Shown here one piece after another: positions 46,574 through 54,698 of a stretch of DNA of 64,000 bases. Where the stretch lies: contig NZ_CP087132.1 of assembly GCF_020911885.1 (NCBI RefSeq), positions 682,001 through 746,000 on the forward strand. Direction: 5' to 3'. The DNA comes from Flavobacterium acetivorans. Its GTDB lineage: Bacteria; Bacteroidota; Bacteroidia; Flavobacteriales; Flavobacteriaceae. The translations under genes and the position numbers were made by a program. The notes under the pieces were generated by a model, which saw nothing but the letters and a program-made list of their open reading frames with translations, ran no database searches and was not told where the DNA came from. Numbering within the stretch: the first letter of the stretch is position 1; every line of letters begins with the position of its first letter.

Positions 46574-47335
46574 TTATTGCATGATGTTAGAAATATGTAT
46601 TGTTTCAGCAGGAGTATTAACTTTCTTTAATGCAGGTTCAAGATACTTTTTAATGTCCCTATCAATGTCCTCGAAATGTTCTTCAATGTAAATTTTTGGT
46701 AATAACTCCAAGATCTTATCTGTGTCCAGATGGTAATAGGTTACCTGTGAAGGTCTTCTATCAATCAATTTTGTTTTTATTTCAGTTTTTAAAAATCCTA
46801 GCCTTTGAAATTTTTTTGAAATAGTTATAACCCTATCTTTCTTAATTCCTAATTCATTAAATATTGTAGAGTAAGAAATAAAAAAAGGTTTAAACCTGAA
46901 TCCATGAAACTTTATTAATAAGGTTTCGAAGAAAACCCTTTCATCACAGCTAAAATATTTACTGTTGTACTTTTGAAAGACTAATAGTCTTAGACCAAAC
47001 ATAGTGTTGAAATCCATTATAAAAATGTCTGAAATGATATCCAGATTCTGTCTAAATCCATCATTGTTCACTACTATTTTGCCACCAGCATTTAGGAGTG
47101 GGGTGTATGAGTTTTCATTTACTACTCCGTCTTTATTAATGGGTAACAAAACGTATTTAGTTTCTATGCCATCTTTAAAGTTTTCTTCAGAATCTAAAGT
47201 CAAATCATAGAGAGGTACGTCTATTAATTCTTCGAATTCTTCAGGCTCTTCTTCATAATTTCGCATGGATTCTTGAAGGTTATTTTTCGTAAATGTTGCA
47301 GGGTCAATATACCCGTATTCGATTTTTTTAATCAT
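46574..47335 (-). CDS. Winged-helix-like element protein (possible replication/regulatory)
   Basis: 253 residues. The C-terminal half (about 115-215) reads like a winged helix: FNELGIKKDRVITISKKFQRLGFLKTEIKTKLIDRRPSQVTYYHL (shown only in part elsewhere) with the recognition-helix-like KKFQRLGF and a wing ending in ITYYHL-like text. N-terminal part is acidic (EEPEEFEELIDVP). Proteins of this type sit between integrase and ATPase in such elements. Replication initiation or gene control are both possible. Confidence 0.6.
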   Translation of the reverse strand: MIKKIEYGYIDPATFTKNNLQESMRNYEEEPEEFEELIDVPLYDLTLDSEENFKDGIETKYVLLPINKDGVVNENSYTPLLNAGGKIVVNNDGFRQNLDIISDIFIMDFNTMFGLRLLVFQKYNSKYFSCDERVFFETLLIKFHGFRFKPFFISYSTIFNELGIKKDRVITISKKFQRLGFLKTEIKTKLIDRRPSQVTYYHLDTDKILELLPKIYIEEHFEDIDRDIKKYLEPALKKVNTPAETIHISNIMQ

Positions 47336-47421
47336 GATTTTTTTGAAATTTTATAAAACAATTTATTTATGTAATTAAACATTAATCTTAAAGAATCTTA
47401 AGATCAATGTTTAACATATTA

Positions 47422-48678
47422 TTAAGCTGAAAACCTTATATCATTTCTTGTAGTATAGATAGATATAGGTTCTTGTAATAGCTTCTCATTGGCGTCATCA
47501 ATAATGTTGTTGTCAAAATCTTTTAGATAAGCAGTAGTGATACTTACGTTATGATGCCCCATAGATTGACTTATAATATCAGTTGAAATCCCTAATTCTT
47601 TCAGGTTAGTAGCAAAACTGTGTCTCGCTACATAACTCGTAACAGGCTTGTCTATACCAACTATTTCTGCAATCTTCTTCAGATCACTATTAAACTGCTT
47701 CAGCTTCTTAAATTTCCTATACTCAATTTGAATAGGAGTAAGTCCCTCTTTTAAAAGGATTGGAAACACATAACCTGTTAAAGTATTTACTGTTTTGTAA
47801 AAGTTGAGAATTTCCTGAACTGGTTCTAGAATCTTAACAATAAATTTTCCTTTAGTCTTAGAACGAGTATAGATGATTTTATCATTATCAATATTATCCC
47901 ATGTTAGCTTCATCATGTCATAAAAGTTCATACCTCTTGTGTAATAGGAAAAAACAAATAGATATTTAGCTTCTAATAAATGAGGGTATTTATTCTCATC
48001 CAGATTTTCAATCTTTTTAACTTCATCTCTTGTCAAGGCTTTTTTGAAACCCTTCCCTTTTAATTTCGAAACTTTATAAACTTTGAAAGGATAGTATTTT
48101 TCTAGGACTACACCTCTTCTAATAGCTTCATTATATAATGCTCTTAGTTCACGCATTCTTACTCCTATCCCTCCGTCATTACTGCCATTAGCCCTTAGAT
48201 GAGTCTCATACTTATCCAAAACTTCAACAGTGACTTCTCTGAAAAGAACCTTCTGGTTTTTATGAAATTTAAAGAAAGAATTTTTTGTGTCTTGATGAGC
48301 ACGGGCACTTCCTGTCCTTCCTGCAAGGTTTAAATCATTTATTTTTTCCAACCAAAATTCTAAAACAGTTATTTTACTCTGCTCTTTTCCCCTAAGTTTC
48401 TCTTCAAATTGATTTAAAGTAAAGTCTATCTCCTCAAGGTTAAACCCGTCTATTATAGTCAACGCCTTTTGTTTGAAGTTTAATAGCACTCTATTTCTCT
48501 GAAGATAATTAGGATAACTTTTTTTAAACTGGGATGATTTCTCATCCCAATCTTTTTTAAGGCAATCTATACCTAATGTAATTATCTTCGTTTTTCTTTC
48601 TTTAGTTATCTTAAATACGATAGGATATAATCCCTCTCTATTAGGCTTGTCTCTTAAGACTATTTTTATAGTTGCCAT
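47422..48678 (-). CDS. Tyrosine recombinase (site-specific integrase)
   Basis: 418 residues. An N-terminal arm-binding domain (1-95, IKIVLRDKPNREGLYPIVFKI), a SAM-like core-binding domain (about 100-200) and the catalytic domain. Catalytic residues: R248 (YYTRGMN), K276 or nearby, R352 (SYVARHSFAT), H375 (MGHHN) and nucleophile Y384 (TTAYLKDF). The usual box-II His, three residues before R352, is Y349 here. It cuts the tRNA site to insert and, with the excisionase, remove the island. It is the nearest major gene to the intact tRNA end, as is usual. Confidence 0.95.
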   Translation of the reverse strand: MATIKIVLRDKPNREGLYPIVFKITKERKTKIITLGIDCLKKDWDEKSSQFKKSYPNYLQRNRVLLNFKQKALTIIDGFNLEEIDFTLNQFEEKLRGKEQSKITVLEFWLEKINDLNLAGRTGSARAHQDTKNSFFKFHKNQKVLFREVTVEVLDKYETHLRANGSNDGGIGVRMRELRALYNEAIRRGVVLEKYYPFKVYKVSKLKGKGFKKALTRDEVKKIENLDENKYPHLLEAKYLFVFSYYTRGMNFYDMMKLTWDNIDNDKIIYTRSKTKGKFIVKILEPVQEILNFYKTVNTLTGYVFPILLKEGLTPIQIEYRKFKKLKQFNSDLKKIAEIVGIDKPVTSYVARHSFATNLKELGISTDIISQSMGHHNVSITTAYLKDFDNNIIDDANEKLLQEPISIYTTRNDIRFSA

Positions 48679-48718
48679 ACTTTAAAATTTAAATTTTTGA
48701 CTTTTTGCAACATCTTTA

Positions 48719-49240
48719 TTATACTATTACTGGTTTTAAATTGATTTTTAATGACATATTAGAGCATTTTTTTTCCTTACTTGCTTCATCATTTATCCCT
48801 AAAGGTTGATAAGACGTGGTTAACATAGAATAACGACCCTTAAATATGGAAGCCGTTTTCTTTTCTATATTATTGGCATAAATTGGATTTTCAAAATCAA
48901 AACCAAATTCTAATAGAGCCAGTTCCGAGCTTTTTAAAAAAGGTAACTGTTCAATTATTCTATCTATAGCAACACATAGATTTTTATAAGTAAAATCATA
49001 ATGATAATTACCTTTAAGTTTATGCTCTTCGCTATAAAATTTATACAATGAATTTATCAAGTAAGTAATCTTTTCTATGACTACTGAATCACTAGTTACA
49101 AAAGTTGTCATTATCGGAGAGTCTATTTTCTCTGAATGGATCTGATAAGTAATTTTCACATCTTCAAAGCGTCTTTGAGCAGAAATAAAAACTTCTGATT
49201 CTTTCTGGATTCTTAATCCAATCCTAATAAAATCTAACAT
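48719..49240 (-). CDS. Hypothetical element protein between integrase and excisionase
   Basis: 173 residues, soluble, helical (IRIGLRIQKESEVFISAQRRF, in part; YTLINSL-like helix; FLKSSELALLEFGFDFENPI). No family recognised. Its start overlaps the excisionase gene by seven bases, so the two are made together, upstream of integrase. A role in integration or its control is a guess from position. Confidence 0.65.
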   Translation of the reverse strand: MLDFIRIGLRIQKESEVFISAQRRFEDVKITYQIHSEKIDSPIMTTFVTSDSVVIEKITYLINSLYKFYSEEHKLKGNYHYDFTYKNLCVAIDRIIEQLPFLKSSELALLEFGFDFENPIYANNIEKKTASIFKGRYSMLTTSYQPLGINDEASKEKKCSNMSLKINLKPVIV

Positions 49241-49524
49241 GACATTTGGATTTTAGAGTTTCTACTCAAGTAACGTTCAGTTTCCAAATTGATTTCACTT
49301 ACAGGATTAACCTTGCCACTTAAAACCCAATTATCAAGATCCCCTTTAAGGATGTATATTTTTTTACCTCCAGGTACGTAATAAGGGATTTCCTTATTAC
49401 TCGTTTTTTTGTACAAAGCAGATTCCGAGATACTCAAGTACTTAGCTGCTTCTACAATAGTTAAAAACTCTTTACTTAAATTATCTTGCCTATTTGTCAT
49501 AGGCTTTATTTCATTGTGTTCCAT
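49234..49524 (-). CDS. Excisionase-like HTH_17 DNA-binding protein
   Basis: 96 residues from MEHNEIKP; a TTG three codons upstream would be a longer start. MerR/excisionase-type winged helix: FLTIVEAAKYLSISESALYKKTSNKE and PYYVPGGKKIYILKGDLDNWV. Such proteins bend att DNA and direct the integrase to excise. The leader carries a perfect 16-bp palindrome. Confidence 0.88.
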   Translation of the reverse strand: MEHNEIKPMTNRQDNLSKEFLTIVEAAKYLSISESALYKKTSNKEIPYYVPGGKKIYILKGDLDNWVLSGKVNPVSEINLETERYLSRNSKIQMSC

Positions 49525-49546
49525 AATTTTCAAATGTTAATATTAT

Positions 49547-49562
49547 AGATATGCGCATATCT
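49547..49562. promoter_or_regulatory. Perfect 16-bp palindrome upstream of the excisionase gene
   Basis: AGATATGCGCATATCT reads the same on both strands. It is 22 bp before the excisionase ATG and is a good candidate operator for a dimeric regulator. Confidence 0.6.
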
Positions 49563-49590
49563 CTGTTAATTTTCATCAAAGAAAAGACAT

Positions 49591-49624
49591 AAAAAAACCC
49601 TCATTACAAAAGTGTAAGGAGGGT
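49591..49624 (-). terminator. Terminator of the 298-residue protein gene
   Basis: ACCCTCATTACA and TGTAAGGAGGGT pair at 11 of 12 positions around a short loop; the A-run at 49591-49597 becomes a T-run on the minus strand. Confidence 0.85.
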
Positions 49625-49653
49625 GTAAGATGAAGTGTAAGGTAAAGTGTAAG
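49612..49653 (+). repeat. Four phased GTGTAAG heptamers
   Basis: GTGTAAG begins at 49612, 49623, 49635 and 49647, a spacing of 11-12 bp. The first lies in the terminator stem. Could be iteron-like protein-binding sites. Confidence 0.55.
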
Positions 49654-49654
49654 T

Positions 49655-50551
49655 TTAGAATTTGTATTTTTCTTCCATATCTCTAATTGCGTCTAAAACA
49701 TCTTTATACTTAGAATTAGAAGTATCAACTTTTCTTAAATCATAATTAATTTTATCAATGTTGTTTTGTTTTAATAGAATGGATTTTTTATTCTCTGTGG
49801 GTTTTGAAAAAAAAGATTCGCTAATACTTATAGCTGATGGTGTAAGATTGCTAAAATGCTTTTTAATGTTGTTAATAAAGTAAAACGCTATTCTGTTGTC
49901 AATATTGAACACTATCCTGTTATCAATTTGTTTTGGGTCTGGATGTGTAAATACATTAATAAAGTCATTTTGACTAACAACATTTTCATCAAGAATTTCT
50001 AATTCGAGAGTCAAGTCATATATTATTTTCAGTTTCCCCGTTTTTATATTAGGTTTAAACAATCCCTTTTTGTTAGTAGTTTCTATAGATGATTTTCTAC
50101 TCGATACTCTTCCTTTGCTTAATTCAATTAAAGTATGGTTTATGCCTTTTAAAATAGTTGTTATTTCTTGATGCAGTTTATTGTTGCTACGTACATCTTC
50201 TAACAAACCAATCATTTTGGATTTAGTATTGTTAATATAATTAAAAGTTGAATTTCCTGAATTTTCAACATCTTCAACTTTATCACTAATTAACCTTATA
50301 GATTTGTCTCTTTGTGAAGTTAATATTTTGATTATTTCATCTTTGAAATAAACTTTCCTTGGAACTACATCTTCGTTTAAATATTCACTATCTAAATACT
50401 CTACATATCCTTGCTCTCTAAATGGAACAAAAGAAGGATTAATTGAATTATTATAGAAAGCATTTTCAAACATATCAAAGTTATCTTGCGTCAAGAAAAC
50501 TTCAAGGAAAAGTAATGGTTTATTTTGTGTTGACAGCTGGTTTGGAAACAT
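49655..50551 (-). CDS. Hypothetical protein next to the tRNA end of the island
   Basis: 298 residues, soluble. It opens MFPNQLSTQNKPLLFLEVFLTQDNFDMFENA (in part), with helical and Lys/Ser-rich middle parts and no recognised domain. It is the first gene inside the right boundary, with a strong terminator after it. Unknown function. Confidence 0.6.
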   Translation of the reverse strand: MFPNQLSTQNKPLLFLEVFLTQDNFDMFENAFYNNSINPSFVPFREQGYVEYLDSEYLNEDVVPRKVYFKDEIIKILTSQRDKSIRLISDKVEDVENSGNSTFNYINNTKSKMIGLLEDVRSNNKLHQEITTILKGINHTLIELSKGRVSSRKSSIETTNKKGLFKPNIKTGKLKIIYDLTLELEILDENVVSQNDFINVFTHPDPKQIDNRIVFNIDNRIAFYFINNIKKHFSNLTPSAISISESFFSKPTENKKSILLKQNNIDKINYDLRKVDTSNSKYKDVLDAIRDMEEKYKF

Positions 50552-50575
50552 AAGTCAAATTTACATTTTTCAAAT

Positions 50576-50597
50576 TGTTTAACCTATGTTTAACCTG
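50576..50597 (+). repeat. Right tandem TGTTTAACCT pair (candidate integrase arm sites)
   Basis: Exact copy of the 22-bp block at 32142-32163, 47 bp inside the right att repeat. Confidence 0.7.
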
Positions 50598-50605
50598 TAA
50601 AAACA

Positions 50606-50634
50606 AAAAAGCCTCTACATTTTTGTAAAGGCTT
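50606..50634 (-). terminator. tRNA terminator supplied by the island
   Basis: AAGCCTCTACA and TGTAAAGGCTT with an A-run to the left (T-run on the minus strand). It lies just past the restored tRNA's 3' end, inside the island. Confidence 0.82.
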
Positions 50635-50644
50635 GATTCTGAAA

Positions 50645-50691
50645 GTGGTCCCACCTGGGCTCGAACCAGGGACCACCTGATTATGAGTCAG
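50645..50691 (-). repeat. attR: 47-bp repeat within the intact tRNA
   Basis: Identical to 31984-32030; it forms the 3' part of the complete tRNA, so the element restores the tRNA it enters. Confidence 0.93.
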
Positions 50692-50719
50692 GTGCTCTAA
50701 CCAGCTGAGCTATAGGACC
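50646..50719 (-). tRNA. tRNA with anticodon CAU (elongator Met or Ile2)
   Basis: Begins GGTCCTATAGCTCAGCTGG; anticodon stem CCTGA/TCAGG with loop CTCATAA, so anticodon CAU. T-loop GGTTCGAGCCC is standard; CCA is not encoded. Sequence alone does not separate elongator Met from Ile2 (lysidine-modified). Confidence 0.93.
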
Positions 50720-50860
50720 GGTTAAGAGTTTGCAATATTACTACTATTTTTCGTTTGCTCCAAATATTTTCTGCCTAGATTTCATATTAAATATACTATT
50801 TCAACATTCGAATCAGAAAGCTATTGATTATTAGAATTCTAAAATTCTAATAAAAACAAA

Positions 50861-51262
50861 TTATTTTATCTCCTGACACAATTCAATCAAAACCCCATTA
50901 GTGCTTTTGGGATGTAAAAAGGCAACCAACTTATTATCGGCACCTTTTTTAGGAACTTCATTCAAAACAACAAAGCCCTCCTTTTTCAAACGCTCTATTT
51001 CTGATACAATATCCTCCACATCAAAAGCAATGTGATGAATCCCCTCTCCTTTCTTGGCCAAGAATTTAGCTATAGGGCTGTCCGGATGGGTTGCTGCCAA
51101 AAGCTCGATTTTATTTGGTCCGTTCTTAAAAAAAGAAGTCTTAACTCCCTCGCTTTCTACTTCCTCTGATTTGTAAGCCGGCGCTCCAAAAAGCTTTTCA
51201 AAAACCAGATTTGAAACTTCTAAATCACTTACCGCAATCCCTATATGTTCTATTTTTCTCAT
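50861..51262 (-). CDS. mce: Methylmalonyl-CoA epimerase
   Basis: 133 residues from MRKIEHIGIAVSDLE. VOC-fold enzyme with metal ligands in KIEHIGIAV (His), GIHHIAFDVED and VLIELCQ (Glu near the C-terminus). It interconverts (R)- and (S)-methylmalonyl-CoA in propionyl-CoA metabolism. The ATG at 51262 is preferred over a longer frame to 51286 by family length. Confidence 0.92.
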   Translation of the reverse strand: MRKIEHIGIAVSDLEVSNLVFEKLFGAPAYKSEEVESEGVKTSFFKNGPNKIELLAATHPDSPIAKFLAKKGEGIHHIAFDVEDIVSEIERLKKEGFVVLNEVPKKGADNKLVAFLHPKSTNGVLIELCQEIK

Positions 51263-51294
51263 CTTCTCAATAATATTAAACAACAAAGATACAA

Positions 51295-53565
51295 TTATGG
51301 TCTGTTAACATAAGTATTAAAATACCCACATTCAGCAATTACATCCTGATAATACTTTGTGTCCGAATATTCTTTTTCTAATGTCTTAAAACCGTCCCAA
51401 GCTAAAAAATTCACCTTATCGCCATAAACGTCCCACCAGTTTTTATTTTGAAAATAATACCTATTATTATAAAACTCATTTCGTTCACATTTTGCTATCA
51501 AATAAACGCATTTTGCCTTTTGTTCTTTTGTAGTTGCCGCCTCAAAGGCTTTTTGATAATACATTTTTGGTAGTGAACAATCGACGATCATTTTTTTAAT
51601 AGGCTCTCTAAAATATGTTGGACTGGAGCCAAAACCAGTAATAGAGCCCTCATGAAAAATGCGTGCATTTCCAAAATGGGTAATATTATAAAAGGCATTT
51701 CCTACCAGCAAACTATTATTATAAACATCTTCGTTTTGAGCTATTTTATCCTGCATCTCTTTGATCAACTTCAAAAATTCTATTTGACTAAACTTCCTTT
51801 TTTGGTAAGCAGCATGTTCGCAATCATGACAATCTTTAATATTCCCATTAAAAGGATTTCCTAAAAAATTAAGATATTGCAAGCTATCCGTCTTTTGCAT
51901 GAAAGCTATTGCCTCAGGAATTTTATTAGCAAAAGTGGCTTTTGTAGCCTGAAAAGCATTAATGTCCTTCAATTTCAAATTATAAACACTATTTGCAATT
52001 CGTTCCATCTCGGTTTTATTTGATTTCGAAAGGAATTTTTTCATTACCTGCAAATCTTTATCGGCATCATAAAAACCTTCTGTAGGAACCAAAAGTTCTG
52101 CCATGACTTTATTCTTTTGCGTTTTATACAAAGCCGCCAGATACAATTTGCTCCAGCTGGTAGCATTATAATAGCGAAAACTCTCGATATTTTTCTTCGG
52201 AAGTTGGTTGTACAACCAATCTAAATCTTTTAGTATCGTTTTTTCGGAAGTAGCATTAATCACCGAAATCTTATTCAGATTATTGACAAATCGCAACAAT
52301 CGCAACTGATTTGAAGCCAACTCCGTTTTAGGCAACTTTGGAGCCACAGCATCAAAGGTTTTATCCGCTTTAGCATATTCTCCGTTTAAAGTTTGCAAAT
52401 AACCCAAAGCAATATTCCACAGATAGGACTCGTGAGTAGCATTGGAAGCCGCAATTTTAGCAACCAAAGCCAAAACCGATTTATCCATATTGGCTAATTG
52501 GGATTTCTTATTCTCTGCAACTGATTTATCTTTATAATTCGCGTTAATTTTATTCTCCTGACCATTGATTAATCGCGTCAACAGATAATTCAGATGCTCG
52601 CTTGAGGGATCTAAGTCAAAAATTTTTGCAATGGCATTTGCCTCGTCTTTGTAATACCCATGAATAGCCCAAAGTGCCGCTTTTTCTTGGTTCGTTTTGG
52701 CCATTGCCAACGATTGATTCCAGTCTGCTTCCTCTTGCGGATGAAAACTATAAGCTGCCACTACTCGCATGGGCGGACATTTATCAAAAACCTGGCTGTA
52801 CAAATAATTTGATACGGCATAATTTTTTTTAGCATAATGCAATCCCGCCGAATATCCTAAAGCACGATAATACAAGGTGTTTTTAGGTACTTTATCCGCG
52901 GTTTTTTCAAAAAAATCAATTCCTTTTTGTTTGTCGTTGCTATAAAAATAGGCTTTCATCAATTGAAACCAATACCTGTTTTTCATGAAACTATCCGAAC
53001 TGCTTTTATAGGCTTTTTCAATACCCGCAATAATCTCCCAATCAGAAAAAACCTTAGCCTCAACTCGATCATAACCCCAATATTCTTCCGCTACTGAAGT
53101 TATTTCTACGTATTTTGCCAAGTATAGAAAGCCTAGAAACTCTTTTACTTTTTTGTTTTTCAAATTGATTACTTGACTCCATTTTTTGGAACTCGCGTTC
53201 TCTTTTTTGAAATGATAATAGTCGTTTAATTCCTCTACTTCGTTCGCACTTTTACCAATCAAGAAATAGCTTACCGTTTCGGCATTCATACTCCCTTTCA
53301 GGTAAACTTCCCAATCAGCTGTAATCTCCGTATTGAATCTGGAATTGTGCTCATCATCAAAACCAATTCCATAAAAAACCTCTCCCGATAAAAATAAGGG
53401 TGAATAGGATTTATCAACAAAGGCTTCAGGAGTGAAATTAGAATTATACCCATAATACCAATCCTCAAACCAATCGCCACCACCACAAGCATAAATAATC
53501 CCATAAACAAATAGCAAAAAAGCGCTAGAAACAAGAAACAACTTGTTTAAAAATAGTTTTCTCAT
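51295..53565 (-). CDS. Large putative lipoprotein with helical repeats
   Basis: 756 residues. N-terminal hydrophobic segment ending IIYACGGG, a plausible lipobox. The rest is helix-rich with TPR-like stretches (YFYSNDKQKGIDFFEKTADKVPKNTLYYRALG in part; YLQTLNGEYAKADKTFDAV). No known enzyme. Probably a periplasmic or outer-membrane scaffold. It begins inside the last 41 bp of the upstream gene, so the two are coupled. Confidence 0.75.
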   Translation of the reverse strand: MRKLFLNKLFLVSSAFLLFVYGIIYACGGGDWFEDWYYGYNSNFTPEAFVDKSYSPLFLSGEVFYGIGFDDEHNSRFNTEITADWEVYLKGSMNAETVSYFLIGKSANEVEELNDYYHFKKENASSKKWSQVINLKNKKVKEFLGFLYLAKYVEITSVAEEYWGYDRVEAKVFSDWEIIAGIEKAYKSSSDSFMKNRYWFQLMKAYFYSNDKQKGIDFFEKTADKVPKNTLYYRALGYSAGLHYAKKNYAVSNYLYSQVFDKCPPMRVVAAYSFHPQEEADWNQSLAMAKTNQEKAALWAIHGYYKDEANAIAKIFDLDPSSEHLNYLLTRLINGQENKINANYKDKSVAENKKSQLANMDKSVLALVAKIAASNATHESYLWNIALGYLQTLNGEYAKADKTFDAVAPKLPKTELASNQLRLLRFVNNLNKISVINATSEKTILKDLDWLYNQLPKKNIESFRYYNATSWSKLYLAALYKTQKNKVMAELLVPTEGFYDADKDLQVMKKFLSKSNKTEMERIANSVYNLKLKDINAFQATKATFANKIPEAIAFMQKTDSLQYLNFLGNPFNGNIKDCHDCEHAAYQKRKFSQIEFLKLIKEMQDKIAQNEDVYNNSLLVGNAFYNITHFGNARIFHEGSITGFGSSPTYFREPIKKMIVDCSLPKMYYQKAFEAATTKEQKAKCVYLIAKCERNEFYNNRYYFQNKNWWDVYGDKVNFLAWDGFKTLEKEYSDTKYYQDVIAECGYFNTYVNRP

Positions 53566-54529
53566 AATTTTTTATATTGAGTTCGTCTAAGTCGTAAAAA
53601 ATAATTTCTTTCGGGCTTGTAGCCGAATTTTCTTTTAAATCGCGAGCCATTTCTTTCAAATCAGCCGCAGAAACAGCTTCAATCTTAACGATATCATCTT
53701 TCTTATAAAAAGTTCCTTTTCGATAATTCGAATGATTTACCCTAAAACTGTTTGAATTTTCCGGTGTGAAATTAGGATCCAATTGCAAGTCCGAAACCGT
53801 CATTTTGCTCCGCAAACCAATTACCTTTCCTTCACTGATATGAATTCCCCAGGAAAAAATAGGCAAAGCAAAGTCTAACGCTAAAGGATATTTTTTTAAA
53901 CTCTTAACATAACGCGCCGCAACATCCTGATTGTATATCGAGTTGAGCGAATTGACTGCAATGGTTCCCATATTGTAATACATCAAAACAGCCGAATCGA
54001 CATTAGGGATTTTTGTTTTTTCAAAATATTTCACTTGATGAAGCCTGATTGTGGCAGAAAGTTTTTTATCTGAAAGGCGTTTAAAATCTTCGATAAATTG
54101 CAAATAGTTTGTTTTACTTTCCAATGTCCAGTCACAATCTATTTGAATTTCCTGACACGAAAGATTGTTTTTAGCATTGATCAGTTGTACAAAATCATAG
54201 GTTTGACGCGCGAGTTTCTTGCTATCAAAATCCGTTTTTAGCATGACTTTATTTTTAATATAAACCACAGGAACAATTGTTTTTACTGGTGGTTGTATCA
54301 AAAACTGCACAGGACTTACCGGGAAAGCCTGGTTTGTTTTTGGATGCAAATCAATATCAAAATAGCGAATGTATATTTTTTGTACCTGGTTATCCTGCAA
54401 AGCTTCTTTTTCTAAGGTCGACAAAGAAAAATTAGTCTTCCAATAATAAAAAGCAATAAGCGGTTTTTCTACTTGATTACAGGAAGCGAAAACCAAAATT
54501 AAAACGATATAAGTAAAATATTTTTTCAA
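53525..54529 (-). CDS. Putative lipoprotein, unknown function
   Basis: 334 residues with a lipobox VFASC (Cys17). The middle reads like a TIM-barrel glycosidase-like fold (QEIQIDCDWTLESKTNYLQFIEDFKRL in part; VLMYYNMGT; YPLALDFALPIFSWGI), though no catalytic residues can be assigned. It overlaps the next gene by 41 bp and forms a pair with it. Confidence 0.72.
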   Translation of the reverse strand: MKKYFTYIVLILVFASCNQVEKPLIAFYYWKTNFSLSTLEKEALQDNQVQKIYIRYFDIDLHPKTNQAFPVSPVQFLIQPPVKTIVPVVYIKNKVMLKTDFDSKKLARQTYDFVQLINAKNNLSCQEIQIDCDWTLESKTNYLQFIEDFKRLSDKKLSATIRLHQVKYFEKTKIPNVDSAVLMYYNMGTIAVNSLNSIYNQDVAARYVKSLKKYPLALDFALPIFSWGIHISEGKVIGLRSKMTVSDLQLDPNFTPENSNSFRVNHSNYRKGTFYKKDDIVKIEAVSAADLKEMARDLKENSATSPKEIIFYDLDELNIKNYEKTIFKQVVSCF

Positions 54530-54698
54530 AAAAAGACCCTATTAAAAGTCAGGCAAATGTAAGAATTTATTAGCAATAAAAAATCATCTCTCAGTTAAAT
54601 CAATTGTTAAGCTTAGTAAAATCCCTTAATAATTCTATAAAAGTTTCGATTAGAGTAAATATAATTGTTATTTTGTAACCTTAAATTCTGAACTTTTT

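Larger units (their letters stand above)
31984..50691. mobile_element. 18.7-kb tRNA-integrated genomic island with defence cargo
   Basis: Bounded by a 47-bp direct repeat derived from the tRNA 3' part, with the intact tRNA at the right end. It carries a tyrosine integrase (47422-48678), an excisionase-like HTH protein, a winged-helix-like protein, a RecA-like ATPase and DUF3871 protein, RadC and cargo. The cargo is visibly more A+T-rich than the flanks. I find no relaxase, coupling protein, type IV secretion or phage structural gene, so the element appears non-autonomous for transfer or a satellite-like island. Confidence 0.92.

Noticed and set aside
49612..49653. CRISPR array
   Set aside because: The repeats are only 7 bp with 11-12 bp spacing. 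No array of 25-40 bp repeats with unique spacers and no cas gene exists in the window.
31984..50691. Prophage
   Set aside because: No capsid, portal, terminase, tail or lysis gene is visible; only integration and cargo genes are present.
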